A stretch of 64,000 bases of DNA from Myxococcales bacterium (GCA_029861865.1 JAOTYL010000001.1:672478-736477); one strand, 5' to 3'. Numbered from the stretch's first letter, positions 17,892-26,955 are shown. Numbers and translations are program-made. Notes: generated by a model from the letters alone, not told the origin.

Positions 17892-18899
17892 ATGTTCCGA
17901 TTGAAGACCCTCTTCGTGGCAGTCCTTGCCGTAGGGGCCTTCTCGTTGCCCGGCACGGTGCCGAAAGCCAATGCCGAGGGTGCGACGGTGATTCGCTTCG
18001 CCTCTCTTGCTCCGGCCGGGTCCGCATTCATGAAGGTGATGAAGGCCTGGAACCGCAGCTTGAAGAAGCAGACGGAGAACCGTGTCGCGCTGCGGTTTTA
18101 TTCGGGAGGCAGTCAGGGCGACGAGCGTGACTTCATTCGGAAGGTTCGCGCGGGGCAGATGGATGCCGCGGGCGTGACGACGACGGGGCTCGGCATCGTG
18201 GCGCGCCCGGTGTTGGTGATGACGTCACCGGGATTGATCACCGAGTACGACCAGCTCGAACGGGCTCGCACAGAGCTCAACGACCGGTTCGCGAAGATGT
18301 TCGAAGATGGCGGGTTCCAGCTGCTGGCGTGGGGCGAAGCTGGCAAGAACCGCCTCTTCTCGGTCAACAAGTTTGCGCGGCCCGCCGATCTGAAGACCGG
18401 CCGCCCATGGGCTTGGAAGGATGATCCGGTCTTCGCGGAGTTCATCACCGTGATCGGGGCCAACCCGGTTCGATTGGGTGTTCCCGAGGTTTACCCTGGC
18501 CTTCAGACTCGAATGATCGATACCGTGCCAGCCTCCGCCATCGCTGCGGTCGCGCTTCAGTGGTACACGCGGCTCAATTACATGGCCAAAGAGAACTTTG
18601 GGATCATCGTCGGCGGCTCGCTCATCAAGCAGGAGAAGTTCGATGAGCTCTCCGAGGTCGACCAAAAGATTTTGATCGACACGAGCGAGCGAGCCGCCCG
18701 CGCGCTCGATGGGCTGGCGCGCCGTGACGACGATCGGGCCTACGATTCCCTGGTCAGTCGCGGAATGATCGAGGTCAACACCGCGGCTTACCAGGCCGAG
18801 TGGGACGCGGCGGCAGCGAAGGCCCGCAAGAATCTGACTGGGCGCGTCTACAGCAAGAGCCTTCTCGAAGCTGTAGAAAAGATCGTCGCCGGCAAGTAA
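17892..18899 (+). CDS. TRAP transporter substrate-binding protein (DctP/TatP-like)
   Basis: A 335-aa periplasmic solute-binding protein. The signal peptide is about residues 1-25; the body starts VIRFASLAPAGSAFMKVMKA and shows the DctP pattern FYSGGSQGDERDFIRKVRAG, with a later VPEVYPGLQTRMIDTVPAS ligand-cleft region. It forms a unit with the TatT lipoprotein upstream. The DctQ and DctM membrane subunits expected for a TRAP transporter are not downstream; a small membrane protein takes that place. Confidence 0.88.
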   Translation: MFRLKTLFVAVLAVGAFSLPGTVPKANAEGATVIRFASLAPAGSAFMKVMKAWNRSLKKQTENRVALRFYSGGSQGDERDFIRKVRAGQMDAAGVTTTGLGIVARPVLVMTSPGLITEYDQLERARTELNDRFAKMFEDGGFQLLAWGEAGKNRLFSVNKFARPADLKTGRPWAWKDDPVFAEFITVIGANPVRLGVPEVYPGLQTRMIDTVPASAIAAVALQWYTRLNYMAKENFGIIVGGSLIKQEKFDELSEVDQKILIDTSERAARALDGLARRDDDRAYDSLVSRGMIEVNTAAYQAEWDAAAAKARKNLTGRVYSKSLLEAVEKIVAGK

Positions 18900-18902
18900 G
18901 AC

Positions 18903-19235
18903 ATGCTCACCGTCTTGAACACGCTCGTGTCGGCGCTCGTCATCGGCGTCGCGGCGTGGCTTTCGAGGCGATATCCGAATACCGCGGGGTTCATTGTCGC
19001 CTTGCCGCTGGCGACGATGCTGGTCCTGCCGTTAGCCTATCTTCAGCACCGAGACGCCGGGAGCGTGTTCGACATGGCGAGGAGCATCTTGGTGGCGCTG
19101 CCCATCACGCTCCTGTTTTTCATCCCGTTTCTGCTGCGGGACCGCTTCTCGTTCTGGGGCGCCTACACGGTCGGATGCGCGCTCTTGCCGGCGGGCTACT
19201 TCCTGCATCGCGCTGTCATGCGTGCGCTAAGCTGA
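18903..19235 (+). CDS. Small integral membrane protein (110 aa)
   Basis: Three to four hydrophobic segments (ALVIGVAAWLS, FIVALPLATMLVLPLAYL, LVALPITLLFFIPFLL and a last one before the C-terminus) in 110 residues. It begins 3 bases after the tatP stop, so it is probably co-transcribed. It does not look like DctQ or DctM. A GFIVALPLA stretch recalls small GlpM-like or DUF3147-type proteins, but I cannot assign it. Confidence 0.7.
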   Translation: MLTVLNTLVSALVIGVAAWLSRRYPNTAGFIVALPLATMLVLPLAYLQHRDAGSVFDMARSILVALPITLLFFIPFLLRDRFSFWGAYTVGCALLPAGYFLHRAVMRALS

Positions 19236-19240
19236 GCCGC

Positions 19241-19984
19241 TTAGAGAGAAGCGCCCCCGTGCACATCGATCGTTTCGCCGGTGAAGTAATCGCAGTCGAA
19301 GATGAACTTGACCGCCCGCCAGATGTCTTCGGGCTGCGCCATCCGGCCTAGCGGAATGGACGCCCTGATCATCTCCAAGGCCTTTTGGTTCATCCCAGCG
19401 GTCATCGGGGTCTCGACGGCGCCGGGGGCGACGGCAGCCACGCGAATGCCGTATTGAGAAAACTCTTTCATCCAGGTTCGCGTGTTGGCGGCGAGCGCGG
19501 CTTTGGCGGCGACGTAGTTCGTCTGGCCTCTATTCCCGTGACGTGCGACCGACGAAATGTTCACGATCACGCCCGGCACTCCGCGCTCGACCATGTTTGC
19601 GACCACCTCTTGCACCATCAGGACGGCGCCCGTGAGATTGATCGCGATCACCGCGTCCCAATCCTCGCGCGACATCCGGCGGATCTCACCAGTCTTCCGG
19701 CTCTTTCCGACCCAGAGCGCGTCGCGGATGATGCCGGCGTTGTTGATCAATGCGTTAAGCCCGCCCATCTGCTCCGCTGCCCAAGGGACGAAGCTCGCGA
19801 TATCGTCTTGGTCTGCGACGTTGAGGCGACGCCGATGGATCCCGTCGGGCAGGGCTCCGAGGGCTTCCTCGTTGATGTCGCCTACCGCAACCTGGGCTCC
19901 CGCTTCGTGCAGGCGTTTGGCGAAGTGCTCTCCGAGACCGGAAGCGCCGCCGGTGACGATGACTTTGAGTTGGTCGAGGTTCAT
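19241..19984 (-). CDS. Short-chain dehydrogenase/reductase (SDR)
   Basis: A 247-aa NAD(P)-dependent oxidoreductase with the classical SDR pattern: TGGASGLG dinucleotide motif near residue 12, NNAG in ALINNAGIIRD, catalytic Ser in VNISSVARHG and YVAAK (Tyr/Lys) near residue 158. It has the FabG-like length, but the SRKTGEIRRM insertion after NNAGIIRD and the full SDR ending (YFTGETIDVHGG) fit a 3-hydroxyacyl-CoA or ketoacyl dehydrogenase. The substrate is not determinable. It converges on the small membrane protein gene. Confidence 0.88.
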   Translation of the reverse strand: MNLDQLKVIVTGGASGLGEHFAKRLHEAGAQVAVGDINEEALGALPDGIHRRRLNVADQDDIASFVPWAAEQMGGLNALINNAGIIRDALWVGKSRKTGEIRRMSREDWDAVIAINLTGAVLMVQEVVANMVERGVPGVIVNISSVARHGNRGQTNYVAAKAALAANTRTWMKEFSQYGIRVAAVAPGAVETPMTAGMNQKALEMIRASIPLGRMAQPEDIWRAVKFIFDCDYFTGETIDVHGGASL

Positions 19985-20036
19985 AGGAAGGCTTCCTAAC
20001 CGCTTCGATGGTTTCAGTGCAAGAGGTTCGAGATGA

Positions 20037-20837
20037 TTAGAAGGTGCCGATCACGCCGAGACCGAATCCATCGCGGGAAACGGACGGCGAAAACCGAACG
20101 CTGAGCTCGTGGCCAGCGCTCGAAGCTTTGTGGACCTGATACTCGCTCCACGCAGCCTCGCTTGGGGTGAGGCGGAACGATAGGCCGAACGCCGCGAAGC
20201 CTGTTCCGATGAAGAGCCCGCCGATCACGTAGGCCGAAACCCTGTCGGTCTTCGTGGTGCTGGGCACGGGCGAAAACGCCAGCACGAACACGCCGGCTAG
20301 TGCATGTGTGAGGCCGTTCCATCGCACCAGAAGCCGCTCGCCTTCACGGCTCTCGGCCGATGACAGCAACTCTCCCTCTGCGCGAGCGAGCTCGAGCTCG
20401 GTGATGCCATCCGTCCGCGCTTTTTCCCAGCGATCGAGCCTCCGCTTCTCGTGGGAGACGCGCGTTGCTGCAAAGATGCCGGTCGTGAGATCGGCCGCCC
20501 CCAGCGTCATGAACATGACCCCGAGGCCGCGGCTGAACTGACTCTGCGGCTGATCTTCGGTCAGTCGCCAGGCGCCGAGCCCGAGAAGGATCGAGCCACC
20601 GACGATCCCAGCCGCCGCGGCGAATTTCTGCTGGCGAATGGTCTTTTCGGCGGCCGTGGTGAGCAAGCGATCCATGAGCTCGGCGTTGGCCGCGAGCGCG
20701 TCCGAGGGTGCGCTTGGCGCGGGCTGTTCCGTGTCGATCACGACGGGGGTGGGTGTCGGGTCTTCTTCCGCCGATGCGAGGCTGGCGGGGAGCGCACCCA
20801 CTACCAGAGTCGAGATCCAGATGCTGGCGGTGCGCAT
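20037..20837 (-). CDS. Secreted/membrane protein of unknown function
   Basis: A 266-aa protein with a signal peptide (ISTLVVGALPASLASA) and a Pro/Thr-rich linker. Pairs of hydrophobic segments in the middle (AAAAGIVGGSILLGLGAWRL, GVMFMTLGAADLTTGIFAA) and later (VSAYVIGGLFIGTGFAAFGL) suggest membrane helices. The C-terminus alternates like a short strand region ending VIGTF. No family recognised. It is divergent from the beta-propeller gene at 20908. Confidence 0.65.
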   Translation of the reverse strand: MRTASIWISTLVVGALPASLASAEEDPTPTPVVIDTEQPAPSAPSDALAANAELMDRLLTTAAEKTIRQQKFAAAAGIVGGSILLGLGAWRLTEDQPQSQFSRGLGVMFMTLGAADLTTGIFAATRVSHEKRRLDRWEKARTDGITELELARAEGELLSSAESREGERLLVRWNGLTHALAGVFVLAFSPVPSTTKTDRVSAYVIGGLFIGTGFAAFGLSFRLTPSEAAWSEYQVHKASSAGHELSVRFSPSVSRDGFGLGVIGTF

Positions 20838-20907
20838 GACCGGGGCTGGGATAGCAGCCCCTAGCCGCTAGGGCTACCGCTGATCGCGTGCTAGCGTCCG
20901 CGGTCCG

Positions 20908-22041
20908 ATGAAAAGACTTCTCCTGCGTTTGTTGCTTGGGCTTGTGTTGCTCATCGGGGTCGTGGCGGGTGGACTGAACCTTCGCTACGGCGGTGGCGAA
21001 CCGTATCCCGACGTTAGCAGCACGCCGGTCTACGACGAGAGCGCGCTCGAGGTGGTGGTGACGAGCCCCGAGCCGATCGGCAATGTCGCCGTGTCCGCCG
21101 ATGGGCGGGTGTTTTATACGATTCACCCCGAGAGCCGCCCGACCGGGGCCAAGCTCCTCGAGTGGGTGGACGGAGCGCCGAAGCCGTTTCCAAGCGAAGC
21201 GGCACAGACGCTCTTCGAAACCCCGCTCGGTGTCGTCATCGATCGGCAGAACCGGCTCTGGACGATCGATCATGGCAACCACGGGATCGGGCAACCGCGC
21301 CTCATGGCTTTTGATCTAGAGACGGGTGCCGTGGTGCACGAGCACGTGTTCGATTCGTCGGTCGCGCAGCTGGGATCGTTTCTGCAGGACCTCCAGGTCG
21401 ATTCGACCGGCCAGCATGTCTTCATCGCCGATCTGAGCTTTTGGAGACAGAACCCCGGGTTGATCGTCTACGACGTCGAACGCGCGAAGGCGCGACGGGT
21501 GTTGAACAGCGATTCCTCGGTGTCGCCCCAGGATTGGCTGATCCGGAATCCGACCAAGGACATGAAGTTCTTCGGAGGGCTCGTGGTGCTCAAGCCAGGC
21601 GTCGATGGAATCGCCCTCGATCGCAACGACGAGTGGCTCTACTACGGGGCGATGGCCCACGACACGATGTACCGGGTCGCGGTCACCGACCTCCTCGATC
21701 CGCTTCTCAGAGATGAGGCCCTTGCCGCGGGGGTTCGAGCGGTGGGTGCCAAGCCCCTCAACGACGGGCTCAGCACAGACAATGACGGCAATCTGTTGAT
21801 CACCGATGTCGAGCACGGCGCGGTCCTTCGGATGACGCCGAAGGGCGAGCTCACCACGCTCGTGAAAAGCGACCGGATTCGTTGGGCCGATGCCCTGAGC
21901 TACGGGCCCAACGGCTGGCTCTACGTGGCCGACAGCGCGATCCCAGACCAAATGCTGCAGTCGAAGGCACACATCGCGGCGAACGCGCCTTACTACATCT
22001 TCCGGTTCAAGCCGGACATCGCCGGCGTTCCGGGGCAGTAG
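20908..22041 (+). CDS. Yellow/major royal jelly-type beta-propeller protein
   Basis: A 377-aa exported protein with an N-terminal hydrophobic anchor (LLLRLLLGLVLLIGVVAGG) and a six-bladed propeller. Typical MRJP/yellow-family marks are ETPLGVVIDRQNRLWTIDHG, the LQDLQVDSTGQHVFIADLS stretch and a late NDGLSTDNDGNLLITDVEHG. Bacterial members are often annotated as L-dopachrome tautomerase-related; the activity in bacteria is mostly unknown. It stands alone between a divergent gene and a convergent SDR. Confidence 0.8.
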   Translation: MKRLLLRLLLGLVLLIGVVAGGLNLRYGGGEPYPDVSSTPVYDESALEVVVTSPEPIGNVAVSADGRVFYTIHPESRPTGAKLLEWVDGAPKPFPSEAAQTLFETPLGVVIDRQNRLWTIDHGNHGIGQPRLMAFDLETGAVVHEHVFDSSVAQLGSFLQDLQVDSTGQHVFIADLSFWRQNPGLIVYDVERAKARRVLNSDSSVSPQDWLIRNPTKDMKFFGGLVVLKPGVDGIALDRNDEWLYYGAMAHDTMYRVAVTDLLDPLLRDEALAAGVRAVGAKPLNDGLSTDNDGNLLITDVEHGAVLRMTPKGELTTLVKSDRIRWADALSYGPNGWLYVADSAIPDQMLQSKAHIAANAPYYIFRFKPDIAGVPGQ

Positions 22042-22047
22042 CGCCCC

Positions 22048-22881
22048 TCACGACTCGTCTCGGTCTTGGCTCTGGAGCTGGTGTTGGTGGGCGGCGCTTA
22101 CGAGGTCGACGTAGCCTTGTGGGTTTTGACGTTTGAGCTCCCATGGCTCTCGGCCGTCGGCCATCGGGAGCACGTAGAGCTCTCCATCACGGAGCGCATC
22201 GATGGCCGCCTTCGCGACGTCCGGGGCCTGCACTTTCGACCGCGCCATCCACTTGCGGATGCGCGCTTCCTCTCGGGGCGTCGACGTGCCGCGTGCGGCG
22301 TTCATGATGTTTGTTTGAAAAAAGGTAGGGCAGAGCACCGACACGTGAATCCCCGCACCCTTGTACTCGGTGTAGAGACTTTCGCTCAACGCGACGACTC
22401 CTGCCTTCGACACGTTGTACGGGGCCATGCTTGGTGGGCTGAGAAGACCTGCCGCTGAGGCCACGTTCAAGATGTAGCCGCGGCCTTGCGACTTCATTTT
22501 CGGGATCGCCGCCTGGCAGCCGTAGATGACTCCCCAAAGATTGACGTCGACCGCCCAGCGCCAATCTTCGATCGAGATCTCGTCGAACGCGCCCCCGAGG
22601 GCGACCCCAGCGTTGTTGCAGATCACTTCAATGCCCCCGAGCCGCTGTTCGGTCTCCTCGATCAGGGCGAACACTGCGTCTCGGTCGCTGACGTCGCAGG
22701 CGATAACTTCGGCCTCTGCGCCTCGCTCCCGGGTGAGGGATGCGGTTTCATCGGCTCCGGCTTCATCGACGTCCGAAACGACGACGGACGCGCCAAGATC
22801 TGCCAAATGAAGCGCCAAGGAACGACCGAGACCGCCGCCGCCCCCGGTGATCACGGCGCGGAGCGGTTTTGGAAAAGCCAC
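22048..22881 (-). CDS. Short-chain dehydrogenase/reductase (SDR), second copy
   Basis: A 277-aa SDR: TGGGGGLGRSLA near residue 12, VVSDVDEAGADE after the second strand (an Asp favouring NAD), CNNAGVALG, catalytic Ser in LNVASAAGLLSPP and YNVSKAGV (Tyr/Lys). The C-terminal MADGREPWELKRQNP extension is typical of larger SDRs acting on hydrophobic substrates. It is clearly distinct from the SDR at 19241 and not a recent duplicate. Confidence 0.87.
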   Translation of the reverse strand: MAFPKPLRAVITGGGGGLGRSLALHLADLGASVVVSDVDEAGADETASLTRERGAEAEVIACDVSDRDAVFALIEETEQRLGGIEVICNNAGVALGGAFDEISIEDWRWAVDVNLWGVIYGCQAAIPKMKSQGRGYILNVASAAGLLSPPSMAPYNVSKAGVVALSESLYTEYKGAGIHVSVLCPTFFQTNIMNAARGTSTPREEARIRKWMARSKVQAPDVAKAAIDALRDGELYVLPMADGREPWELKRQNPQGYVDLVSAAHQHQLQSQDRDES

Positions 22882-22991
22882 CGCTCGAGAGAAGCGCCGA
22901 TCCGGGCGTCCGTCAAGGCGCTTGCCGCGGCCCCGGTCGATGAGAGATGGCGATCAAGAAGGCGGCCTCCCAAAGAGGAGACCAGATTAAA

Positions 22992-23018
22992 CGGAAAAGG
23001 CGCCCCGAGGGGCGCCCT
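22992..23018 (-). terminator. Intrinsic terminator after the repeat-rich secreted protein gene
   Basis: Minus strand: GGCGCCCC and GGGGCGCC (plus-strand 22999-23006 and 23009-23016) form a perfect GC stem followed by TTTTCCG. It lies 24 bases past the stop of the gene at 23042. Confidence 0.85.
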
Positions 23019-23041
23019 TCCAGTTCGTGCAACAGTGGCCG

Positions 23042-23677
23042 TTACTTGGCCTTGCTGTCGCTGGCGGCGCCATCGCCGAGGTCGACTTCCTCGCCGCCTT
23101 CGGCACTGCCGCCGCTATCGGCGCCTTCGCCCTTGCTGTCGCTGGCGGCGCCATCGCCGAGGTCGACTTCTTCGCCGCCCTTGGCGTTGCCGCCCTTGCC
23201 GCCCTTGTCGGCGCCTTTGCCCTTGCTGTCGCTGGACGCGCCATCACCGACGTCGATCTTCTCGCCACCTTCGGCATTCCCGTCGGTGTTGCCGCCCTTC
23301 ATCTCGTCGTCGATGCACTCGCCGGTGCCGTCGCAGGACTCATCCACGTTGCCCTTGCCGTTACCGGGATTGCTCGAGTCCACGCCGTCCTCGTTGTTGC
23401 CGTGGCCGTTGTTGCCACCGCCGGGATTGCTCGAATCGACGCCGTCCTCGTTGTTGCCGTGGCCGTTATTGCCGCTGTCGGCCCCGGAGCCGCCACTGTC
23501 CTCGTCACCCGAGGCGCCCCCCGAGTCAGGCACCTCAGGTGCGCTTCCGTTGACCCTATTCCCAAGGTCATCCGACAGAACAAACATAGAAAAGGGGCTT
23601 GCATTGGCCTGTATGAGCCCAAAAAGGCTGACAGTCGCCGCAAGCCCGACTCCAATAGTCCAATGCTTAGCTTTCAT
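23042..23677 (-). CDS. Secreted acidic repeat protein
   Basis: A 211-aa exported low-complexity protein. A signal peptide (GLAATVSLFGLIQANA) is followed by a region with two copies of NNGHGNNEDGVDSSNPG, then three copies of a unit built around GGE-(E/K)-(V/I)-D-(L/V)-GDGA-(A/S)-SDSK. There is one Cys pair (ESCDGTGEC). The Asp/Asn/Gly-rich repeats suggest calcium binding. The ATG at 23677 is preferred because an AAAGGGG ribosome site lies 8 bases upstream; the frame could start 6 codons earlier. It has its own promoter and terminator, a single-gene unit. Function unknown. Confidence 0.75.
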   Translation of the reverse strand: MKAKHWTIGVGLAATVSLFGLIQANASPFSMFVLSDDLGNRVNGSAPEVPDSGGASGDEDSGGSGADSGNNGHGNNEDGVDSSNPGGGNNGHGNNEDGVDSSNPGNGKGNVDESCDGTGECIDDEMKGGNTDGNAEGGEKIDVGDGASSDSKGKGADKGGKGGNAKGGEEVDLGDGAASDSKGEGADSGGSAEGGEEVDLGDGAASDSKAK

Positions 23678-23701
23678 TTTCAGTACCCCTTTCATGTTTT
23701 C

Positions 23702-23729
23702 AGTATATGCATAAAATTACAGTCCTCAA
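23702..23729 (-). promoter_or_regulatory. Sigma-70-type promoter of the repeat-rich secreted protein
   Basis: Minus strand TTGAGG (23729-23724), a 16-base spacer and TATACT (23707-23702), upstream of the ribosome site and ATG at 23677. The spacer is AT-rich compared with the surroundings. Confidence 0.7.
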
Positions 23730-23755
23730 GTAGGGTACATTACCGATGTTGCACT

Positions 23756-24169
23756 TTATCGAGGATTGCTCGCCCCGATGACGTCTAGGAACGCATCGCC
23801 GTCGATATTCCCGGTTGCGATGACGTACCAGGACTTTGGACCGTCATCTTGAACGAGGCGGTAGTTGTAGTGTCTGCCCTGAATTTCGGTCGGCGACACT
23901 TTCGTCCCGCCCTCGACGTTGAATCGAAGGGCCTCGAAGGTCCCGGAGTACTTGCCCCAGGTGAGTAGGTACTCGCGTTGCGCCGTGGCCAGCGCCCGGA
24001 ACGTCATCACGGCCTCGGGGCGCTTCGCACGGGCGATGTACTTATTGTACTGGTTGACCCCGAGGCTCGAAAGCACCCCGATGATCGCGGTGACCACCAT
24101 GACATCCATGAGCGTATAGCCAGCGCGTCGTTGAGCCCTCGTGGCCCGTTTCTCTTTGGTCTTCATCAT
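23756..24169 (-). CDS. Type IV pilin-like protein with Asp at position +5
   Basis: A 137-aa pilin-like protein. A basic leader (about 17 residues) ends in Gly, then [20 protein letters not shown] forms the N-terminal helix. The usual FTLIELM has become YTLMDVM, so Glu5 is Asp. A short globular domain follows ([20 protein letters not shown]) like that of minor pilins or pseudopilins. Its ATG overlaps the stop of the upstream pseudokinase gene, so the two are translated together. No pilus assembly ATPase or prepilin peptidase is nearby. Confidence 0.82.
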   Translation of the reverse strand: MMKTKEKRATRAQRRAGYTLMDVMVVTAIIGVLSSLGVNQYNKYIARAKRPEAVMTFRALATAQREYLLTWGKYSGTFEALRFNVEGGTKVSPTEIQGRHYNYRLVQDDGPKSWYVIATGNIDGDAFLDVIGASNPR

Positions 24170-25407
24170 TCATCCCCGTGAAAGCTGTCAAAGATCGTGA
24201 TTTCCTTGCCCCAGCATTGGGCGACGACCGCGTCGCCACGGTGAAGGAACCCGTCGCGTGTGCCCCACTGCCGTTTGGCTGCTTTAAATAGATTCTCGAC
24301 TTCTTCCCGTCTTCGTTCCGTCGAGAGGAGCTCCCACGACTCATCGACTTGAGCGAATAGAACCGGAGGCTCGCCCTTGGTGATAGCGGCCGAGCTGATG
24401 AAGCTCGAGAGACCGGTCGATACGTTCGCGTCGAGGGGTTGGAGGGCCTTTTCGGCGCTGATGTAGTCGGACACCAGGAAGGCGACCCCGGCGAACGCCA
24501 GCGCAAGCCCGAGGCCGTGTCCGAGCTTTCGCAATCGAAACGCCGAACGAACTTTCGCCTGAGGCTTTTTCGCAGCTTTTTTCTTGGTTTTCTCTTCCCC
24601 TGCAGGTTTCGGCTCGGGTTTCGGCGGCGCATCGGGAACCACGCTGAGCACCCCGGTGTTCCGGTCGGTGACCTCCTCGTGTTGCATGCCGACCTTCTTG
24701 TATTCCCGGTAGTTTCCAAGATCCTTGAGCAAGTCATCGACTGACAGATACCGTTGCTCAGGCTGGCGACAGGTCGCCTTACGAATGATCCGCACGAGAC
24801 CTGCGGGATACTTGGTCAGCTCTTCGAGCTTTGGAACGTCACGCGCCTCTCGCGGCGGCTCCTCGCCGGCCACGATGAAGTACAGAAGCTTGCCCAATGA
24901 ATAGATATCCGACCGCAGATCGAGGATTCGTTCGCTTGCAGTCTCGGGAGCGACGTATGCGCCGCTTCTCGGCGCGAGACGCGGTCCCAGCAAGAATGGC
25001 TTGAGCTCATCGTCTACCGTGACGTAGCGCGGTGAAAGCGTTCCGACGGGCTCTTCGTGCGCGTGAAAGCGACGAACGACGTCGACTACCGCTCCAAAGT
25101 GTCGGAGGCGTTCATCGAGCGGCCACGAGCCCCATGGCAGATCCCGAAACAGCCCCTTCGGTTCGGGCGTCGCCAGGATCACGTACGGCTCTTTCCGTAA
25201 GACTTCGATCCCCGACATGTCTGCACATCGCGAGATGTTCTCGAAGTTGAGCTTCTGGCCATCGGTCGTCACCGCTTGAAGAACGATGACCGCCACTTCG
25301 CGATCCTCTTGATCCAGGCCCCCGTGAACGACGATTCCTGGGGCTCGGAACACCGGTCTCCCGACCAGCACCCCTGCCACGAAGGCATTGGTTGCGGTTT
25401 CCTGCAT
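24166..25407 (-). CDS. Membrane-anchored pseudokinase
   Basis: A 413-aa protein with a degenerate protein-kinase fold. The C-lobe is recognisable ([20 protein letters not shown] and the [18 protein letters not shown] helices). The ATP-anchoring Lys of the N-lobe is not evident (VAVIVLQAV), HRD is replaced by a TLSPRYV stretch and DFG by LLGPRL, so phosphotransfer is unlikely. A Lys-rich linker and one TM helix ([19 protein letters not shown], near residue 315) lead to an extracytoplasmic tail of about 85 residues. The ATG at 25407 is chosen; a TTG at 25443 is inside the promoter. It is co-translated with the pilin-like gene, so a role in pilin regulation or assembly is inferred. Confidence 0.8.
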   Translation of the reverse strand: MQETATNAFVAGVLVGRPVFRAPGIVVHGGLDQEDREVAVIVLQAVTTDGQKLNFENISRCADMSGIEVLRKEPYVILATPEPKGLFRDLPWGSWPLDERLRHFGAVVDVVRRFHAHEEPVGTLSPRYVTVDDELKPFLLGPRLAPRSGAYVAPETASERILDLRSDIYSLGKLLYFIVAGEEPPREARDVPKLEELTKYPAGLVRIIRKATCRQPEQRYLSVDDLLKDLGNYREYKKVGMQHEEVTDRNTGVLSVVPDAPPKPEPKPAGEEKTKKKAAKKPQAKVRSAFRLRKLGHGLGLALAFAGVAFLVSDYISAEKALQPLDANVSTGLSSFISSAAITKGEPPVLFAQVDESWELLSTERRREEVENLFKAAKRQWGTRDGFLHRGDAVVAQCWGKEITIFDSFHGDE

Positions 25408-25414
25408 GGTTGCA

Positions 25415-25443
25415 GTGTAAGTGCTCAAATACAGTACAGTCAA
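25415..25443 (-). promoter_or_regulatory. Promoter giving a probably leaderless pseudokinase-pilin mRNA
   Basis: Minus strand TTGACT (25443-25438), a 17-18-base spacer and TTACACT (25420-25414), then GCAACC and ATG. The start codon would lie at the expected transcription start, so little or no 5' leader is possible and no Shine-Dalgarno is visible. Confidence 0.65.
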
Positions 25444-25516
25444 AGCGAACCCACATCAAACTCGTGGGTTCGATGAGGCTGTAACTACGGGGCAAACCCG
25501 TCGTATCGTCGCGGAG

Positions 25517-26944
25517 ATGCAGATCGTGATCATCGGCAACGGGGTCGCTGGGATCGAGGCGGCGCTGGCGGTGCGTGAACGCGAGCCCGAGTGGCCGATC
25601 ACCCTGGTCTCCGAGGAGAGCGACCACTTCTTTTCGCGCACGGCGTTGATGTGGGTGTTCAGCGGACAGATGAGCCATCGGGACATCGAGCCGCTCGAGC
25701 GTGATGCGTATGCGCGGCTTGGCTTCAAACGTGTCAGGGCCCGCGCTACCGGGGTCGATGTCGGAGCCAAACAGGTGCTCCTCGCGGGGGGTCACGCGCC
25801 GATCGCATATGACCGGCTGTTGATCACCTGCGGTTCACGGCCGCGCCCTGGCCCCTGGCCGGGGAGCGACCATCGTGGCGTGGGGCACTTCGTCACCTTG
25901 CAAGATTTGTCCTGGTACGAACGCGAGGTGCACGGGGAAGCGGGGCGAGGAGGCGATCCGCCCCGGGCCGAGGCCCACCTCAGCGCAAGCAGCGACGACT
26001 CCCCGTACCGCTTTCGCGAAGTATCCTCAGCCCGTCGGGGATCGGTCGCTCGGCAGCCCGCCGTCATCGGCGGCGGCTTGATCGGCATCGAGGCGATCGA
26101 GGTCGCCGTGGCAGCTGCGCTAAGGCCTCACTTCTTCATCCGCGAGGAGTGGTTTTGGCCGATCGCCCTCGATCCGCGTGAGGCAACATGGATCAGCGGC
26201 CGCTTGGCTGAGCACGGGGTGCAGGTCCACCTGCAGCACGACGTGGAGTCGATCGAGGCGGATTCCGATGGGAATGTATGTGCCATCCAGACCGATCAGG
26301 GGACTTACGAGACCGACTGCGTCGTCATCGCGATCGGTGTGATGCCCAACACACAGTGGCTGGCTGACTCCTCCCTCGCGATCGATTCCCGCGGCGGGAT
26401 CGTGGTCGACGAGGGTCTTCAGACCAGCGCGCCCGACGTGTTCGCAGCTGGCGATTGTGCCGCGGTTCGTTGGTTTGACGGCACCGAGCGGCCCGAGCAG
26501 CTCTGGTACACCGCCCGCGACCAAGGCAGGGTCGCAGGCCGCCGATTGCTTGGCGATGCGGCCCGGTACGACCGGGGCATTTGGTACAACTCCGCCAAGC
26601 TTATGGATGTGGAATATACGACGGTCGGTTTGGTGAACTGGAACGTCGAGCGCGAGCAGAACTGGTTTTTGGAAGAGATCGGCAGGGTGCGAAGCACGAC
26701 TCGGATCGTCCTCCAAGATGATCGCGTGGTCGGATTCAATCTCCTCGGGCGAAGGTGGGACCATTCCGTTCTCGTCCGGTGGCTCGAACAGCGGCGGCGC
26801 CTCGACTGGGTGCTGCGGCATTTGCACGAAGCCGCGTTCGATACCGAGTTCGTGCCCCCTCTTCGGATCCCGAAGCCGGGGCCGCGGCTCGACGGGCCCG
26901 CGCCGAACCCCATGATCCCCGGACCGACCAAGGTTCCGTTCTAG
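25517..26944 (+). CDS. FAD/NAD(P)-dependent oxidoreductase
   Basis: A 475-aa class I pyridine-nucleotide-type oxidoreductase: FAD motif IGNGVAGIEAAL at the N-terminus, the second nucleotide motif VIGGGLIGIEAIE near residue 185 and PDVFAAGDCAAV near residue 305. No CxxxxC redox disulfide is seen, so it resembles the nitrite reductase/rubredoxin reductase group rather than thiol oxidoreductases. A Ser/Arg/Gly-rich stretch before the second motif looks like a loop insertion. The ATG at 25517 begins the flavin motif and has GGAG just before it. It is followed 11 bases later by a polyferredoxin gene, suggesting electron transfer between the two. Confidence 0.88.
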   Translation: MQIVIIGNGVAGIEAALAVREREPEWPITLVSEESDHFFSRTALMWVFSGQMSHRDIEPLERDAYARLGFKRVRARATGVDVGAKQVLLAGGHAPIAYDRLLITCGSRPRPGPWPGSDHRGVGHFVTLQDLSWYEREVHGEAGRGGDPPRAEAHLSASSDDSPYRFREVSSARRGSVARQPAVIGGGLIGIEAIEVAVAAALRPHFFIREEWFWPIALDPREATWISGRLAEHGVQVHLQHDVESIEADSDGNVCAIQTDQGTYETDCVVIAIGVMPNTQWLADSSLAIDSRGGIVVDEGLQTSAPDVFAAGDCAAVRWFDGTERPEQLWYTARDQGRVAGRRLLGDAARYDRGIWYNSAKLMDVEYTTVGLVNWNVEREQNWFLEEIGRVRSTTRIVLQDDRVVGFNLLGRRWDHSVLVRWLEQRRRLDWVLRHLHEAAFDTEFVPPLRIPKPGPRLDGPAPNPMIPGPTKVPF

Positions 26945-26955
26945 AAAGGTGCCGC

